From Liolophura sinensis (Eukaryota; Mollusca; Polyplacophora; Chitonida; Chitonidae): DNA of 64,000 nt. Numbering within the stretch: the stretch's first letter is position 1; every line of letters begins with the position of its first letter. The notes beneath the pieces were generated by a model. It did not search any database and had not been told where the DNA came from. It saw only the letters and a list, made by a program, of their open reading frames with translations. The stretch covers positions 4,151,338 to 4,215,337 of the forward strand of contig NC_088302.1 in the NCBI RefSeq assembly GCF_032854445.1. The letters run 5' to 3'. Below are positions 37,301 through 52,300 of the stretch, in pieces. The position numbers were made by a program, and so were the translations under genes.

Positions 37301-40300
37301 GTGTGTTCATACCATGTAGCTGTAGATATCAAATGGCTGACGAATTTGATTCCAAATTACATCATAACATGGTTTTTATTCAAATGAAATTTGTTCCTTT
37401 TTTTTAAGCAGACAGCACATCTTTATTAAGCCACCATAGCTCTTCCCTCCAATTCCTATCCTCCCCGCCCACCTACCTCCTCCCGCATTCCCTATGTAAT
37501 TGCTATTTGATTGTCATTTCTCCTGCATTTACCTAGTGAATTTATCAATATTGAGAGAGCTACCACCCTCCACCCATGTGCCTTTCTTTAAAAGTAATTT
37601 TGTTAAAGTGGGCTGAATTATATTTTTTCTTCTTCATGTGATCAGATCATCAAGTACTTGTAGTATATTAAAGCGAGCCCCTGAAGCATGTTGCTGCAAC
37701 TCCGTCTGCGTGGTAAACAGAATGCTACCGCGCACATCAATATTTCAGCTCCTCCTGCCCCACAAACCAGGTTAAGCCATCCCGACTTCAGAGTCGACTC
37801 TATTTTATTTGTATTGATCCTCATCTGACCTTTGACCTCTATACTGTATTCAGGGTTCTGCGTAATTACTGCTGGATCATCAGTGGTGTATGGAAATCCG
37901 TTCCTCTATATCTGAGCCTTTGCTACCAGTCCTTGTTAGGATGGGTTTAATAAAGTTACAAATATCAGACTTGTAGTCTCATATCCGAAATTCAGCGTTA
38001 CCGTAGTTTGTCAAGTCATTTGTCAATACCACTCCAGTGGCTGAATAGAAATGTGAAGGCTCATGAATTACTTAAAAATCAAATTATTAACTATAAGTAG
38101 ATGCCAGATAAAGATGAAATTAAAATTGTACAGGTATTGAGATGTCTGGTCATAGAACATTGCCTTAATTTTCCTTGATTCTATAATTTGTAGTACATTG
38201 TACTCATCTAACATGAACAAAACATGGCCAGAGCTGGATTTTGTGTTGCTTAAATCATGAAGATATCTCTTATTACCAAAATAGTTACCTACATGTATGT
38301 TTGTTATGTAAGCTGTTTGTTGTTTTGTAAGCTGTTTTTAAGCATCGAGGCAATTTACATGTAGATACATGTATAATTTTTGCAGTGTTGGTTTGTGTAA
38401 AGTTTGTGATGATGGTATAATTTTGTCAGAATATTTGATTGATTAAAACAAAGTGAAGAGGTGATGACAATAAACAGAAATTTTTGAGCTCATATATGTT
38501 AGTAAAGTCAAATAAAAAGACAAGATCAGAAAAACAGGAGTAGGTTAGGAAATATAAGGTAGAGTGTTCAGGGATGCCCATTGACATGCCATCTTCCATT
38601 ATTCTGGCCTGCATGGTCTGTGAGTGTCCGTGCCAGATTTAGACTAATATTTGTTCGACCCTCCGAGTGTTAGCTTACTCTAATGAGAGCAGATGTGCTT
38701 AGCTTAAGCGAACATGTCTTTTGAGCAAAATCCTTTATATTGGAATGCATTATTACTTCTGGAATATTTTATCCATTTGAAATGTTATATTGATACATGT
38801 GCTTTGTACACACGGACTTTCCTCAGTGGTACGCACTCATGTTTTCATACGCGCTGTCATCAGTACAAATGTGCCTGAGTAAATTAATATCTGTAAATCT
38901 GGCCACCATTGTCTTCAGCAAACTGTGGATGGCTCATCATTTTCCATGTTTACATAGGTTATAATCTCACAATTGAAAAACTGTTTGACTTTACTACTAC
39001 AGTCAGTGTCAGTGGATTTTAAACTGAGCAGCTGCAAATATCAGAAGCCTAACAAATTGGGATCCAAATGATTTGGCTTAAAAAACTGTATACCTTTGGA
39101 CAGATATTCCCAGAGTCTACAACTGTGAACTTAAAAGACAACTTGTTTTCAATACATTCACGTGTGAGCATGGAAATGAAATCTGTTCCTTTATTTTGGG
39201 AGATGACAGCATGCTTTTAGTCAGCTGAAAATACTATATGTGGTCTTATAAAATATGATTTTTTTTTTACTGTATAAAAGCAAATGATTTATTCATTTCA
39301 GGCTTTGTAACAGTTCTTTCATTTTATACAGTACCTTAATTCTTCAACCTTTTCATACATGAAAGAGGAACTTTCATTGCAATTTATGCACAGATTTAGG
39401 TCATTCGTTGGATTGGCCAGTTTCACGGCTTCCCAAAAAATAACATTTTGTCAGTAAACACATATAAATGTCTTCAGAATATGCTTAAACACCTTGCAAA
39501 CATGTGAAAAGCTGGAAGAATTACAGTATGTATTTCTGGTAATGTTGTTTTTGACATTTCCACCTTGTTTGTTACAGTTTGTACCTGTTTAAACTGGGCT
39601 TGGCTCCTCAGATACAGGATTTATATGGCAAAGTCAACTTTACAGGTAATAACTTCATTTTTTTCTGTCATGAATTGTCGGATAAACAACAGTAACTAAA
39701 CATTTTGTTGATGGCCATTCTTCGCCATTCCTTAACCATTCTGATCCAGTATTTTGGTCTGTGGTTGAGGGGTGTTCTCTCATCCTCTACAGTACAAGCG
39801 CGATACATTTTATGATCATCTCTTTCTGTCTATATATATTTTCCTTGTCTTGGTGAGCAATACTCTTATTTTTATCCACGGAATCCTGATTTTTTGATCT
39901 GTTTGATTCTAGAGGAGGAGATTAGTGCCATGCGGAGAGAACTGGAGAAATATGGCATCCAGATGCCGGCCTTCAGCAAGATCGGAGGCATTCTGGCCAA
40001 TGAGGTGGGTGGAGCAAGAATAATACCATGGAAACTGGTTCAGCTTACTTCTTTTTTCATCTGTGAAAAAAAAAAATGTGAAGTTGACCCACGTATACAA
40101 CGGCAGGAAAATATTGTAGAATGTTATTGCTGTTGCCATGGTTACAGGACATGTTTATCTTCAGCAACTTGAATCTGAATGTACTGGCTGTTTTTGATGA
40201 ATTGTAGAGGGTGTAGAATTCAGCCTGAAGGAAGATATCATGTTCTTTGCCATCATCTTACCTGTGGCAATAAAACTGACTTGGAGTTTCATGTTTAGTT

Positions 40301-43300
40301 TATGTTACTTTTACATAGCAGTGTCAGATCTAGGACACATCTTGTTTATTCAGGCGGATCTGTGACGTAACATGTTGCTGTGGTAACCTGGAATAACAGA
40401 TCGATCTTTTATTTGCCACACAGTTGCTTAATAAAACTGTTTGTGGACAAATTTGTAACCAATCGAGTTAAGCTGACTTTTGTCATATTAGTGAAACATT
40501 TTTGAGTGTTCAATTTACAACAATCAGTCAATCATTTACACGTAAGGGGTGATCTTGTCTGTGTCGATTCTTTCATTTTATTATGGTGTAATTAGTGTTA
40601 CTTTTATTTCGAAGGAGATATAATTTGTCTCTAAAGACTTCATTGACATTTGTTATGTTGATGTCATGTGTTTCTCTACTAAGTCTATATTCACAGTCTA
40701 TGGATATTTGTATTAAGTCTATATTCACAATCTATGGATATTTGTATTAAGTCTGTATTCACAATCTATTGATATTTGTATTAAGTCTATATTCACAATC
40801 TATGGATATTTGTATTAAGTCTATATTCACAATCTATGGATATTTGTATTAAGTCTATATTCACAATCTTTGTATAGTTGTATTAAGTCTGTATTCACAA
40901 TTTAATCTGTATTTGCCTTACTTATAATTTTGTATTGAGTGTATATTTACAAATTTTGCATTTCAGATGCCAATAGATGAAGCAGCACGTAAGTGCACCA
41001 GTACTTATAATAATTAACACAGATTGCCAAATGTACTGTAACACTGAGAGTCTTATAAAACTACCTTGAGTTATTACGTGTTTGTCTTTCAATTTGACAA
41101 GTGTAACAGAAAGTGTCCATCCTACATGTATTTGTTGTGCACGTCTCGGGTAAAGTAGTGAACAGTCTGTTTTGGTGTAATTTCTGTGATATGCGGTTTC
41201 AGTGAATTGCTTTCTCCTTGTGTTGCACATAACATACCTCATCAATACTTCTGTGTTTTGTTTTGCAGTCCATGCAGCCATCATTGCCATCAATGAAGCC
41301 ATTGACAAACAGGTTGCAGAAGACACTATGAATGCGTTGAAAAACCCAGCAGCCATGTTGGTTAACCTGACACCAGAAGGTTGCCAAGACTACCAGTCAG
41401 TTCTGTATGAAGCCAAACATACAAAACTAGAAAACGCCAGAAATAAGGTAAAAATACTGCTTGTGTGTAATAAAGATTTTGTTACTATGTATACTTCTGT
41501 CAACAGTAGCTACAGGTTCAATACCGGCCGTGGACAGGGGAGTTTTGGATTTCCTCACATTGTTTGTGGGGCTATGGTGACAATAAGAGATCATCAACAC
41601 TCATATGTTCGTTACACAATCTAACATGAGTTGAAGACGACTTATCTTCCCCAAGTAAGGTGTGACCAATGTAGTCTGCACTTCAGTATATTGCAGTTTG
41701 GAAAGTTTATCAAATGTAACTAGGGGTCTCTGTGGCCGATGGGGTTAGTGTGCTAACATGGCGCAATGACCCAGAAGCGTCTCACCAATGTGGTCACTGT
41801 GAGCAGCATGGGAGACTACAGTCCGAAGTAACGGATTTCTCTCAGCCCACAATAACACAATAAATGAACCTGACATACATGTACTCGCGCTTAATGCACC
41901 TGGCCATTTTCTAGTGTAGAAGTACATGGTGTAAAGTAGGACCAATACTCAGACTCTGATTAGGGCCTCCGTGGCTCAGTTTGTTAGAGCTAGTGCAGCC
42001 TAATGACCCAGAAACCTCACATCAATGTGGTCACTGTGAGCAGCAGGGGAGACTACAGTCCGAAGTAACGGATTTCTCTCAGCCTACAATAACACAATAA
42101 ATGAACCTGACATACATGTACTCGCACTTAATGCACCTGGCCATTTTCTAGTGTAGAAGTACATGGTGTAAAGTAGGACCAATACTCAGACTCTGATTAG
42201 GGTCTCCGTGGCTCAGTTTGTTAGAGCTAGTGCAGCGTAATGACCCAGAAACCTCACATCAATGTGGTCACTGCGAGTCCAGCTCTTGCTGGCTTCCTCT
42301 CTGGCTGTACATGGGAAGGTCTGCCAGCAACCTGCGGATGGTCGTGGGTTTCTCCTCGTGCTCTGCCTGGTTTCCTCCCACCATAATGCTGGCCGCCATC
42401 GTATAAGTGAAATATTCTTCAGTATGCCGTAAAACACCAATTACATAAATAAATAAATGGAATCAAAAGTATCTTGCCAAAGATCAGTGGCTGAGCCTGG
42501 ACACTGTGGTCCTCTACCCATGATACTGATGGCCATCATGTAAGGGACAAATTCTGGGTATGGAGTTAAACAGTAATCAGATAAATTACAATGTAAAAGA
42601 AGTTTTGCTAATATGATAAGAGTTCTTCCTCTTACTAAGTACAGACACATGTGGAACCAGACCCTCATGACGAGTAATGGTCCTGTAAGTACAGACACAT
42701 GTGGCACCAGACATTTGTGACGAGTAATGGTCCTGTAAGTACAGACACATGTGGAACTAGACCCTCGTGACAAGTAATGGTCCTGTAAGTACAGACACAT
42801 GTGGAACCGGACATTTGTGATGAGTAATGGTCCTGTAAGTACAGACACATGTGGAACCGGACATTTGTGACGAGTAATGGTCCTGTAAGTACAGACACAT
42901 GTGGAACCAGACCCTCATGACGAGTAATGGTCCTGTAAGTACAGACACATGTGGAACCAGACCCTCATGACGAGTAATGGTCCTGTAAGTACAGACACAT
43001 GTGGAACCGGACCCTCGTGACAAGTAATGGTCCTGTAAGTACAGACACATTTGGAACCGGACATTTGTGACGAGTAATGGCCCTGTAAGTACAGACACAT
43101 GTGGAACCGGACCCTCGTGACAAGTAATGGTCCTGTAAGTACAGACACATGTGGCACCAGACATTTGTGATAAGTAATGGTCCTGTACGTACAGACACAT
43201 GTGGAACCAGACCCTCATGACGAGTAATGGTCCTGTAAGTACAGACACATGTGGAACAAGACAGTTCTGACGAGTAATGGTCCTGTAAGTACAGACACAT

Positions 43301-46300
43301 GTAGAACCAGACATTTGTGACGAGTAATGGTCCTGTAAGTACAGACACATGTGGAACCAGACCCTCATGACGAGTAATGGTCCTGTAAGTACAGACACAT
43401 GTGGAACCAGACCCTCATGACGAGTAATGGTCCTGTAAGTACAGACACATGTGGAACCAGACCCTCATGACGAGTAATGGTCCTGTAAGTACAGACACAT
43501 GTGGAACCAGACCCTCATGACGAGTAATGGTCCTGTAAGTACAGACACATGTGGAACCAGACCCTCATGACGAGTAATGGTCCTGTAAGTACAGACACAT
43601 GTGGAACCGGACATTTGTGACGAGTAATGGTCCTGTACGTACAGACACATGTGGAACCGGACATTTGTGACGAGTAATGGTCCTGTACGTACAGACACAT
43701 GTGGAACCGGACATTTGTGACGAGTAATGGTCCTGTACATACAGACACATGTGGAACCGGACATTTGTGACGAGTAATGGTCCTGTAAGTACAGACACAT
43801 GTGGAACCAGACCCTCATGACGAGTAATGGTCCTGTAAGTACAGACACATGTGGAACCAGACCCTCATGACGAGTAATGGTCCTGTAAGTACAGACACAT
43901 GTGGCACCAGACATTTGTGACAAGTAATGGTCCTGTAAGTACAGACACATGTGGAACCAGACCCTCATGACGAGTAATGGTCCTGTAAGTACAGACACAT
44001 GTGGAACCGGACATTTGTGATAAGTAATGGTCCTGTACGTACAGACACATGTGGAACCGGACATTTGTGACGAGTAATGGTCCTGTACGTACAGACACAT
44101 GTGGAACCGGACATTTGTGACGAGTAATGGTCCTGTACGTACAGACACATGTGGAACCGGACATTTGTGACGAGTAATGGTCCTGTACGTACAGACACAT
44201 GTGGAACCGGACATTTGTGACGAGTAATGGTCCTGTACGTACAGACACATGTGGAACCGGACATTTGTGACGAGTAATGGTCCTGTACGTACAGACACAT
44301 GTGGAACCGGACATTTGTGACGAGTAATGGTCCTGTACGTACAGACACATGTGGAACCGGACATTTGTGACGAGTAATGGTCCTGTACGTACAGACACAT
44401 GTGGAACCGGACATTTGTGACGAGTAATGGTCCTGTAAGTACAGACACATGTGGAACCAGACCCTCATGACGAGTAATGGTCCTGTAAGTACAGACACAT
44501 GTGGAACCGGACATTTGTGACGAGTGATGGTCCTGTAAGTACAGACACATGTGGAACCGGACATTTGTGACGAGTAATGGTCCTGTAAGTACAGACACAT
44601 GTAAAACAAGACCCTCATGACGAGTAATGGTCCTGTAAGTACAGACACATGTGGAACCGGACATTTGTGACGAGTAATGGTCCTGTAAGTACAGACACAT
44701 GTGGAACCGGACACTCGTGACGAGTAATGGTCCTGTAAGTACAGACACATGTGGAACCGGACATTTGTGACGAGTGATGGTCCTGTAAGTACAGACACAT
44801 GTGGAACCGGACCCTCGTGACGAGTAATGGCCCTGTAAGTACAGACACATGTGGCACCAGACATTTGTGATAAGTTATGGTTCTGTACGTACAGATACAT
44901 GTGGCACCAGACATTTGTGATAAGATTATTGTCTGCGTTGTTTTCAGAGCATTGACCCTGACAGTACGTATGAACCAGACATTTATGATGAGATATTGAC
45001 CCAAGCTGAGATACAGGGCAACATCTACAAAGTTAACAGTAAGAACCTTTCTAGCCCTGAGATCAGTTGGCCGAAAGGAAATGATGCAAACTTCATATGA
45101 AAGGCTGTAAAAAGTTATCTGTGTATAGGGTATTTGATACCTTTTCTAATGTTTCTTCATGAAGAAAAAAAACTGAAAAAAAAATTATATGGTGGGTGTT
45201 TCTTGGTATAATGGAAATATACTCCAGTGAGGATAGAATGCATGTCTGGTGAATTTATTTGTATTCTGTGGCAAGCTTTTGGTATTTTGATTTAGTATTT
45301 ATTTTTCAATATGTTCATAAGTGATGTTATAATTCGGTCTGTGGATATTAAAACAACTTAAAATTCAAATACTTTAAAATTATTTTCAAATATTATTTTC
45401 TCCTTGAATGTAAGGGAAAAAAAACAAAAATCCTGAACACCATATTTACAAATAACTTCACCTAGCTTTAATGTAAAATTTGCATCATTTTTTGTTTTTT
45501 TTGTGTGACCTCCAGTAAATTAACATTAATCACCCTGATATTTAGTATCTTGGAACTTTACAGGTCAGTTTTGGTCTTAGACTGATACTTGCTTCATTCT
45601 TACCAATTTACTTATTAATATAAAAGTAATCAGAGGGTTGACTCGAACAGCATATAAACTCCATAAACAGCCTGTTTATATAACATGGACTTGGTTACTA
45701 GGCTGGATGTTTACTGATAAATGCCTTGTTCAGTTTTGACTGTTGTTTCTGTTTGCAGCATCAGTTTCACTGAACCGACTGAATGAAGCCTTGGACAAAA
45801 ATGACAAAGCACTTCTTCTAGAAGCCTTACAGTCACCACATTTAGGGCTGAAAAATGTGACAGCAGATAATATTGAGTTTTACCTACAAAAACTGAAGGA
45901 TTTGCGGGAAGTCAAAAAGGTATGTGCTATAACCTTTGTGGAAATAATATCTTATATTGGGAAATACTTAAACCATTGTAATACATCTGTTGATAATTTG
46001 TTAAAATGCTTTGGCATTATCATTATGGAGAAAAGAAGCTGAAATGTTGGGAAACCTATATTCTGTGGTACGGCATGAAACACCAATCAAATAAATAAAT
46101 AAATCAAAGAAAAGAAATGTTTTTGAGTAAGGTGTGCCACACTGATCAATGAGATATTGATTATATGGATAATCAAAGAAATCTGTATTCTTGAGTATGG
46201 CGTAAAACGGCAATCCAAGATATAAATAAATCAAAGGAAATAAAATATGTTGGCATGTCAAAGAGTTGTATTTTGAGAAAACAATGTACAGTGCCTCAGT

Positions 46301-49300
46301 CTTTATTTACAGTGTAAAGGCTTAGTAGCTAGGTACATGTACGTGCCAAAATACTTGCCATTCTCTCAGAAACAGTGCATGTAACCTGAAAAAATTGTTT
46401 TCACAAGTAAGTTTTGTACAAGTTGTTACACCTGAGCTAACAGCCCTGGAATAATTGTCGCTCATCGGTTTGCTAATAAAGAGCTAGTTGTGCTGCCAGA
46501 GGTTGTGTCATCCTAATATGTCATAGAATGGTAATTGAGAATTTCACGTTTCTGTTGTAGAACAACAACAACGGTGGTGAAGTGATACTAGATAAAGATG
46601 AGATTCAGCAGGGGGTGTCACAGGCAAACCTGGAGGCAGATGTGGAATATCAGAGTAAGACGGATAAACTGAAATTGCTTTTGTGCATGTTGTAAAGTTA
46701 AGATAATGATTTATGTTCAGCAACGGATAATGGGATGAAGTATTGATTTTTGTTGGGTGTATAATGAGTTCAGTAATGTGACAGACCGCTTGGCCTGTTC
46801 TAGGTTGTTTAACATGCTTTCCCTTGGTTAGGATGGATTTGGCGTTTCCTCTCTTGTATCTATAAGCAGATACTTGTTATTCAGATATTTGCTGAATGGC
46901 ATGATTCTGTTGAAGCTGCCTGATCAAATTACCAGTTTGTTAGTTTATCAAATTTTCAAACTTTCGATTAATAACTAGCCTTAAGAACTATGTGATCACT
47001 GTGAGTTCATGTCCAGCTCATGCTGGCTTCCTCTCCTGTCGCATGTGGGGAGGTCTGCTAGCAGCCTGCGGATTTTCATGAGTTTTAGTCTTCGACCCCA
47101 TAATGCTGGCCACCATAATAAAGTTTCGCACATGAGTTACTGCCGTTCACTTTCGCACAACGTGAGTTGGCGGCAAAGATGACAGAAGCGATTGATTAGA
47201 CTGGTGAACGGTTGTCTGCTGAGAGCCCTTATTATGCAGCGAATATGTGTGCAAATGCATTTCAGCTAAAAACAAATTTCCCTGACAAATATAAATAATT
47301 CCAATTTAGTATGTCAGTCTACATGTACATTTTGTTTCTTTATAGTCAGAACTGTCCTCATATTGCAGAAGAGTTCCTTTCCCCATGTTTTTATATCAGG
47401 AACCTCCATTAAACTCAGAAAACATGCTCCTTGCGAGGTTTCTGAAAACTACTATTTACTTTTACCCTTTTTTGGTTGCACTGTGTGCGAGTCCGGCATA
47501 TAGGGAGACAGGATTTGTTTGAATTGTTAATCCTATGAGCTCACACAACACTCACCAGCTTAACAAAATATTTTGTGATTTCCTGTATACAGTTTTGTTC
47601 CAGACGTGATTTAGGTGTCACCGGCAACAGATAAGTTTATTGTTTTGCCTTTTGCTGGCAAAAAACATGTGATCGATGGGTAGACATGTGGAATTTTTGA
47701 GTCCTCTGATTGTAAGTGGTTTGTTCAAGAATCTACATGCAGATAAAAGCAGTCACTCTGAGGGGGCCTGATTAAATATTAACTAAATCAAGTGTTCACG
47801 TTTACGAAATATGGGCGAAAGTTGACAGTCTTTCAAATTACGCCTGCATTAACAGTAAAATGTTGAGCTGTAGTGATACCAACGCACATGTGTAGGTGCT
47901 ACTTTGATCGCAATTTGACGTCTTCATCTAGTCTGCTGATAGATCTAGTTTGCAAGTATGGATTTGCAGTGTACTAAAGTCTGCAACAGCTCTGTATACG
48001 GTGAGCCCTGAACTTTAAAAATGGATGTTTGACATCACATTCCACATGTATACTGAGCGTACTGAGCAGTTATGATTAATCTTCTTCGAGTTTTCTCCCA
48101 AATTCCCAGTTATCACAAAGTAACGATAATAAAACAGTCAACCTGTTGTAAAGTGCATGTACTAAAATTATTATGATTAAAACTGAGGAAAACGTAAACT
48201 GTGAGTGGTAGGAGCATAGACTAACTGCTCAGTGAAGCGTGAGCTTGTTCATTACATTCTTGAACTGTCAGTAGAATCCCTTCACCAACCCTGATGCTCT
48301 CCCATGGTGCCCAGTCAGTAACAACCACAACCAATGCAATGAATCCTGGGATACACTTCCGAGTCCCAGGGTGAAACATTAGGTCATTTACCGAAAGTGA
48401 AGTTATATATGAATATGGCGTAATTGCTAAAGTGAAGTTTGCTATTAAAATGTACGGACATTTTGTTAGGTGGAAATATATAAAGTAAATTACAATTTGT
48501 AAGCATTCTTTGAATAAAGACACGCCAGCATAAAGTGCTTTTTTGACTGTTCATGTCTACATTTTTAAGTGAGTATTGCTTCTAACCCGAAGTCTTCTCT
48601 TCACAGAGGAGCAGGCAGTGATTGTGATAAACGCTGCCATCGAGGGGAAAGACGAGGCTCAGCTGATGAAGGCTATGCAGAATCCCAACTCGCGCCTGCC
48701 AGAGGCTCATGCCTTTGCCAGCTCCCTCTATCTGGAGGAGTTCACAAACATGAGAAATGAGAAAGAGGTATGTCTCTGAATGCAGAAGGTTAAAGGTCCT
48801 GGGTTGTAGAAGAAATGCTAGTTTTGTATGCTGTTACTTTTACCTCGTTTTATGCTCCGTTATGCTTATAAATTTTTTCTTCAAATCTACAAAGTAAATA
48901 GGCTTTTCCTAACTTGAATTGTGAAACATTCTAATGGAAAAATCTGCAAACATTAGTTACTGCATACGACCTAAATGTTTCTCCCTGGCTAAGTTACTCA
49001 TTTTGCTTGATTCTCGTTTTGCTTGATTCTCAGACTTCTTTTCATCTTAAAAAGTGTTACGAGGTTTGTTTGGAAGGCAGAATGATGTCCTACTTGAAAA
49101 ATCTTTCTCCACCAAAAGTAATATTTTATGACTTTTTCGGGGCTAATTTTGAGGGCAAATTCTAGTGATAATATCTAACGGTTGTGTTTTTGTGCAGAGT
49201 AACCTGGACTATGATGAGATTTTTGGAGGTGTTACAGGTAAGGTATCAGCTTCATTCTCTTGTTACTCTTATTGAAAGGACTATAAAGCTTTTTCAATTC

Positions 49301-52300
49301 ACTGTGGCATAAGTTTAAAGATAAACTAAAAGGCTTTCAATAAACTCTAATTTGAAATTTCTTGATTTTCTAGTGCAATATTGCAAGCTTATTTTACTGA
49401 GAAACAAAAAGACATTACCAAATTCGTTGATTGTATTTTTGGCTTTTAAGTTCTTAATACTATATAAACTGTTGAAAACATATATGTCTAGGTACACTGC
49501 TAGCTAGATTATCTTATGCATTTTTCTTGACACAAATCATTCGGCCAGGCCACTAACTGAAAAACAAAGACTTCTCTTGATGATATCTCCTAATTGTGTT
49601 AGTACTTTTTACATGTAACAGTACATTGTGAAAAACATGTTTCTACAAGATTCTCATTTTTTATGATTTTTATATTATAATTAACATAATTATTATTTTG
49701 TATCCATTGTGTGATTGATGTCATTTACCATTTTTGTCTTTGTCAGTGCTGTCGGCCGTGGCTTTGATTAACAAGGCTGTGGACAGCGGCGACCCCTCAG
49801 GGACATTCACCGCCCTCTCTCGCGCAGAAGCCCACATTGCTAACCTTGATGCTGACAATGCCCAACGGTACCAGAAACACCTGTCAGCTGAGAAAGAACA
49901 CAAAGCTGGGGTATGTCTCAGCAGATTGCAGTATTGACTTTTAAATTTTGTGGTAGCCTAATAGTTAAAGTGTCCAGAGACGTGATCAAACCCAGGCTGG
50001 GTCGTACAGAAGACGCAACATATGTACACACACCTAATGACTCCTTGTCATATGACTGAAAAATTGTTAAGCGCAATGTAAAACCCCAAGCATACATCTA
50101 TTTGAATTTCCTGTAAGAAAAAAAGCTTCAAATGTATGCGGATTAAACCTCATCTTAGCATTAATGTAGATGATGAATTGTCCTCTTGCAGAGCTCCTGT
50201 GACTTGTTGACTCACAGAGAAATCATCACGGGGGTGGACCAAGTCAACCAGCAAGTAGTAGAGGAACACGAACGTGAGTAGATACTGTCTGTATCTTGAA
50301 GCTAACTCAAGACTCCCTGGAAAATGGCCACTTAATAAATGCCTTAATTTTCTGTGTGTTTATTGGATTTACCTTATTGTTGTGTGGTGGCCTCTCTGAC
50401 ACAGTGGTCATCCTGCTAGCGCAGCACGATGACCCAGGAGTGTCCCACTAATCTGATCGCTGGCTTTCTCTCTGGTCATATGTGGTAAGGTATGTCACCT
50501 ACCTGCAGATGGTTGTGTATTTTCCTCTGGCCTCTGCCTCATTTCCTACCATCATAATGCTGGTAAAAAAACAAAAAAAAAAAATACAGCAGCCCCTTGT
50601 ATTATTGACATTTGTAAAATCTAAGACAATTTTTAATCAAAGTATAGATAAGACTGATCCAAAGAATTCACATTTCCACCTTGCATTCGCCTAAGTGTTG
50701 TTTCTGCCACAGTTTCCAGGTTGTGTTTTGTCTTTGACAGGTATTGTTGCCATTGGGGCCATTAACGAGGCTATTGATAAAGGTGACCCAATGATCACCC
50801 TACAGACGCTTCAGATGCCATCAGCAAAGTTGCACAATGTCAACGAGAAGGAGGCCATTCACTACCAGGCTATTCTGGACCAGGAGAAGAAGAAAAAGCA
50901 AGAGGTATTAAGATGTAGTGTTTTATGACTGTCAAACCTGGTAGAGTTCATTTGTGTGTTGCTGGAATCATTGCCTTTCTCATGTGTGTATAATTTGGTG
51001 TTTGCATGGAAACAATAAACGCGCATTTTCTACCATTCTGCAACTTTGTCATTTAGAGGATTTTTGTTGGAATAGAAGATGGTGAATTTCTCCGGGATAA
51101 CTGTCTGAATGCTGGTGTTCTTACGTTGTTGTTGCTGTGACCTGTCCATTGTTACAGCAAACGAAGGATGAGGCTGCAGTCCTGTGGTTGGAGGAAATTC
51201 AGGCGGCAATAGAAAAGGCTAATAAAGATGCCGAGGATGCTAAGAAATGTAAGCATTCATTACTTCTGTTTTGATTCAGTGAAGGAGCTTTTTTGAAACT
51301 GATTATGTTAGCTTTGTCGTCGATGTGGGAAGATGTTTTATATGTTGTTTGGCTTGCAAATTCAGTGTCTTGGTTAAATGTCATTATGAAGCTTAATTTT
51401 TAGTACCTCAGTGGTTGAGCTTTTTCTGAAAAACTTCTGTATGTCATCTTATTTCTGGAGTTCATGCTGGCTTCCTGTGCGGTCAGTACGTGGGAAGGTC
51501 TGCCAGCAACCTGAATATGGTCGTGTGTTTCCCGTGGTCTCTACTCGGTTTCCTTGCACGCTAATGATGGTTGAATTATTAAGTACTGGCACAGCATAGA
51601 ACACCAAGCAAATAGTGAGTAATCTGATTACCTGAGGGCTTGTGTTTGTCTGCAGTGTCAGCAGTAGTGTATGCAGTGAACCAGTCAGTTGATGCGGCTG
51701 ACCGCGAGGCCTTACAGTCCAGCCTCACCCACAGTGATATCTACCTGCACAGCGTGACCCCGGAATGTACAGACACATACATGGAGAACCTACAGGCCCT
51801 GAAGAAGGAGAAGTCTGAAGCAGGTGTGTAGGCTGGACTCACCTGATGTACGGTTTTCAAAAAGTGTCAATTATAAGATGTTTTGATTACAGAATCAGAG
51901 ATTTGAATTACCCTATTTCTTCTAATTCTTGGGACACCTGGTCTGTTCATTTTAGCCCATATATATGTAATTAAAGCAGAAATATTGAGTTTCTTTTTCC
52001 TCACATGATTAGACCATCTAATGAACATCATGTTGATATCTTTATTTTTCTAAAAGGCTGGTAAAGAAATGTAATATTCTACTTTCAACACTATTAATAT
52101 CTGTCCCAAGAAATAGAAGAATTAGGGTACACTTTTTGCATGACCATCAGAGGTGTTCCCGAAATACAAAGTGGCTAAAGGGTTTGACTCTAAATCAGCA
52201 TGAGAACAAAAATATTTATTTCATCCCTAGAACTTAACGAATTAATTTCAACACATTTGAGCCTTTTAATGAACCTCAGATCAGCAGAAATGTGATCATA

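Noticed and set aside
43465-44900. 461- and 311-codon minus-strand frames as a Cys/His-rich protein
   Set aside because: They cycle through the 50-bp minisatellite in overlapping frames; a by-product of a stop-free unit inside an IQGAP intron.
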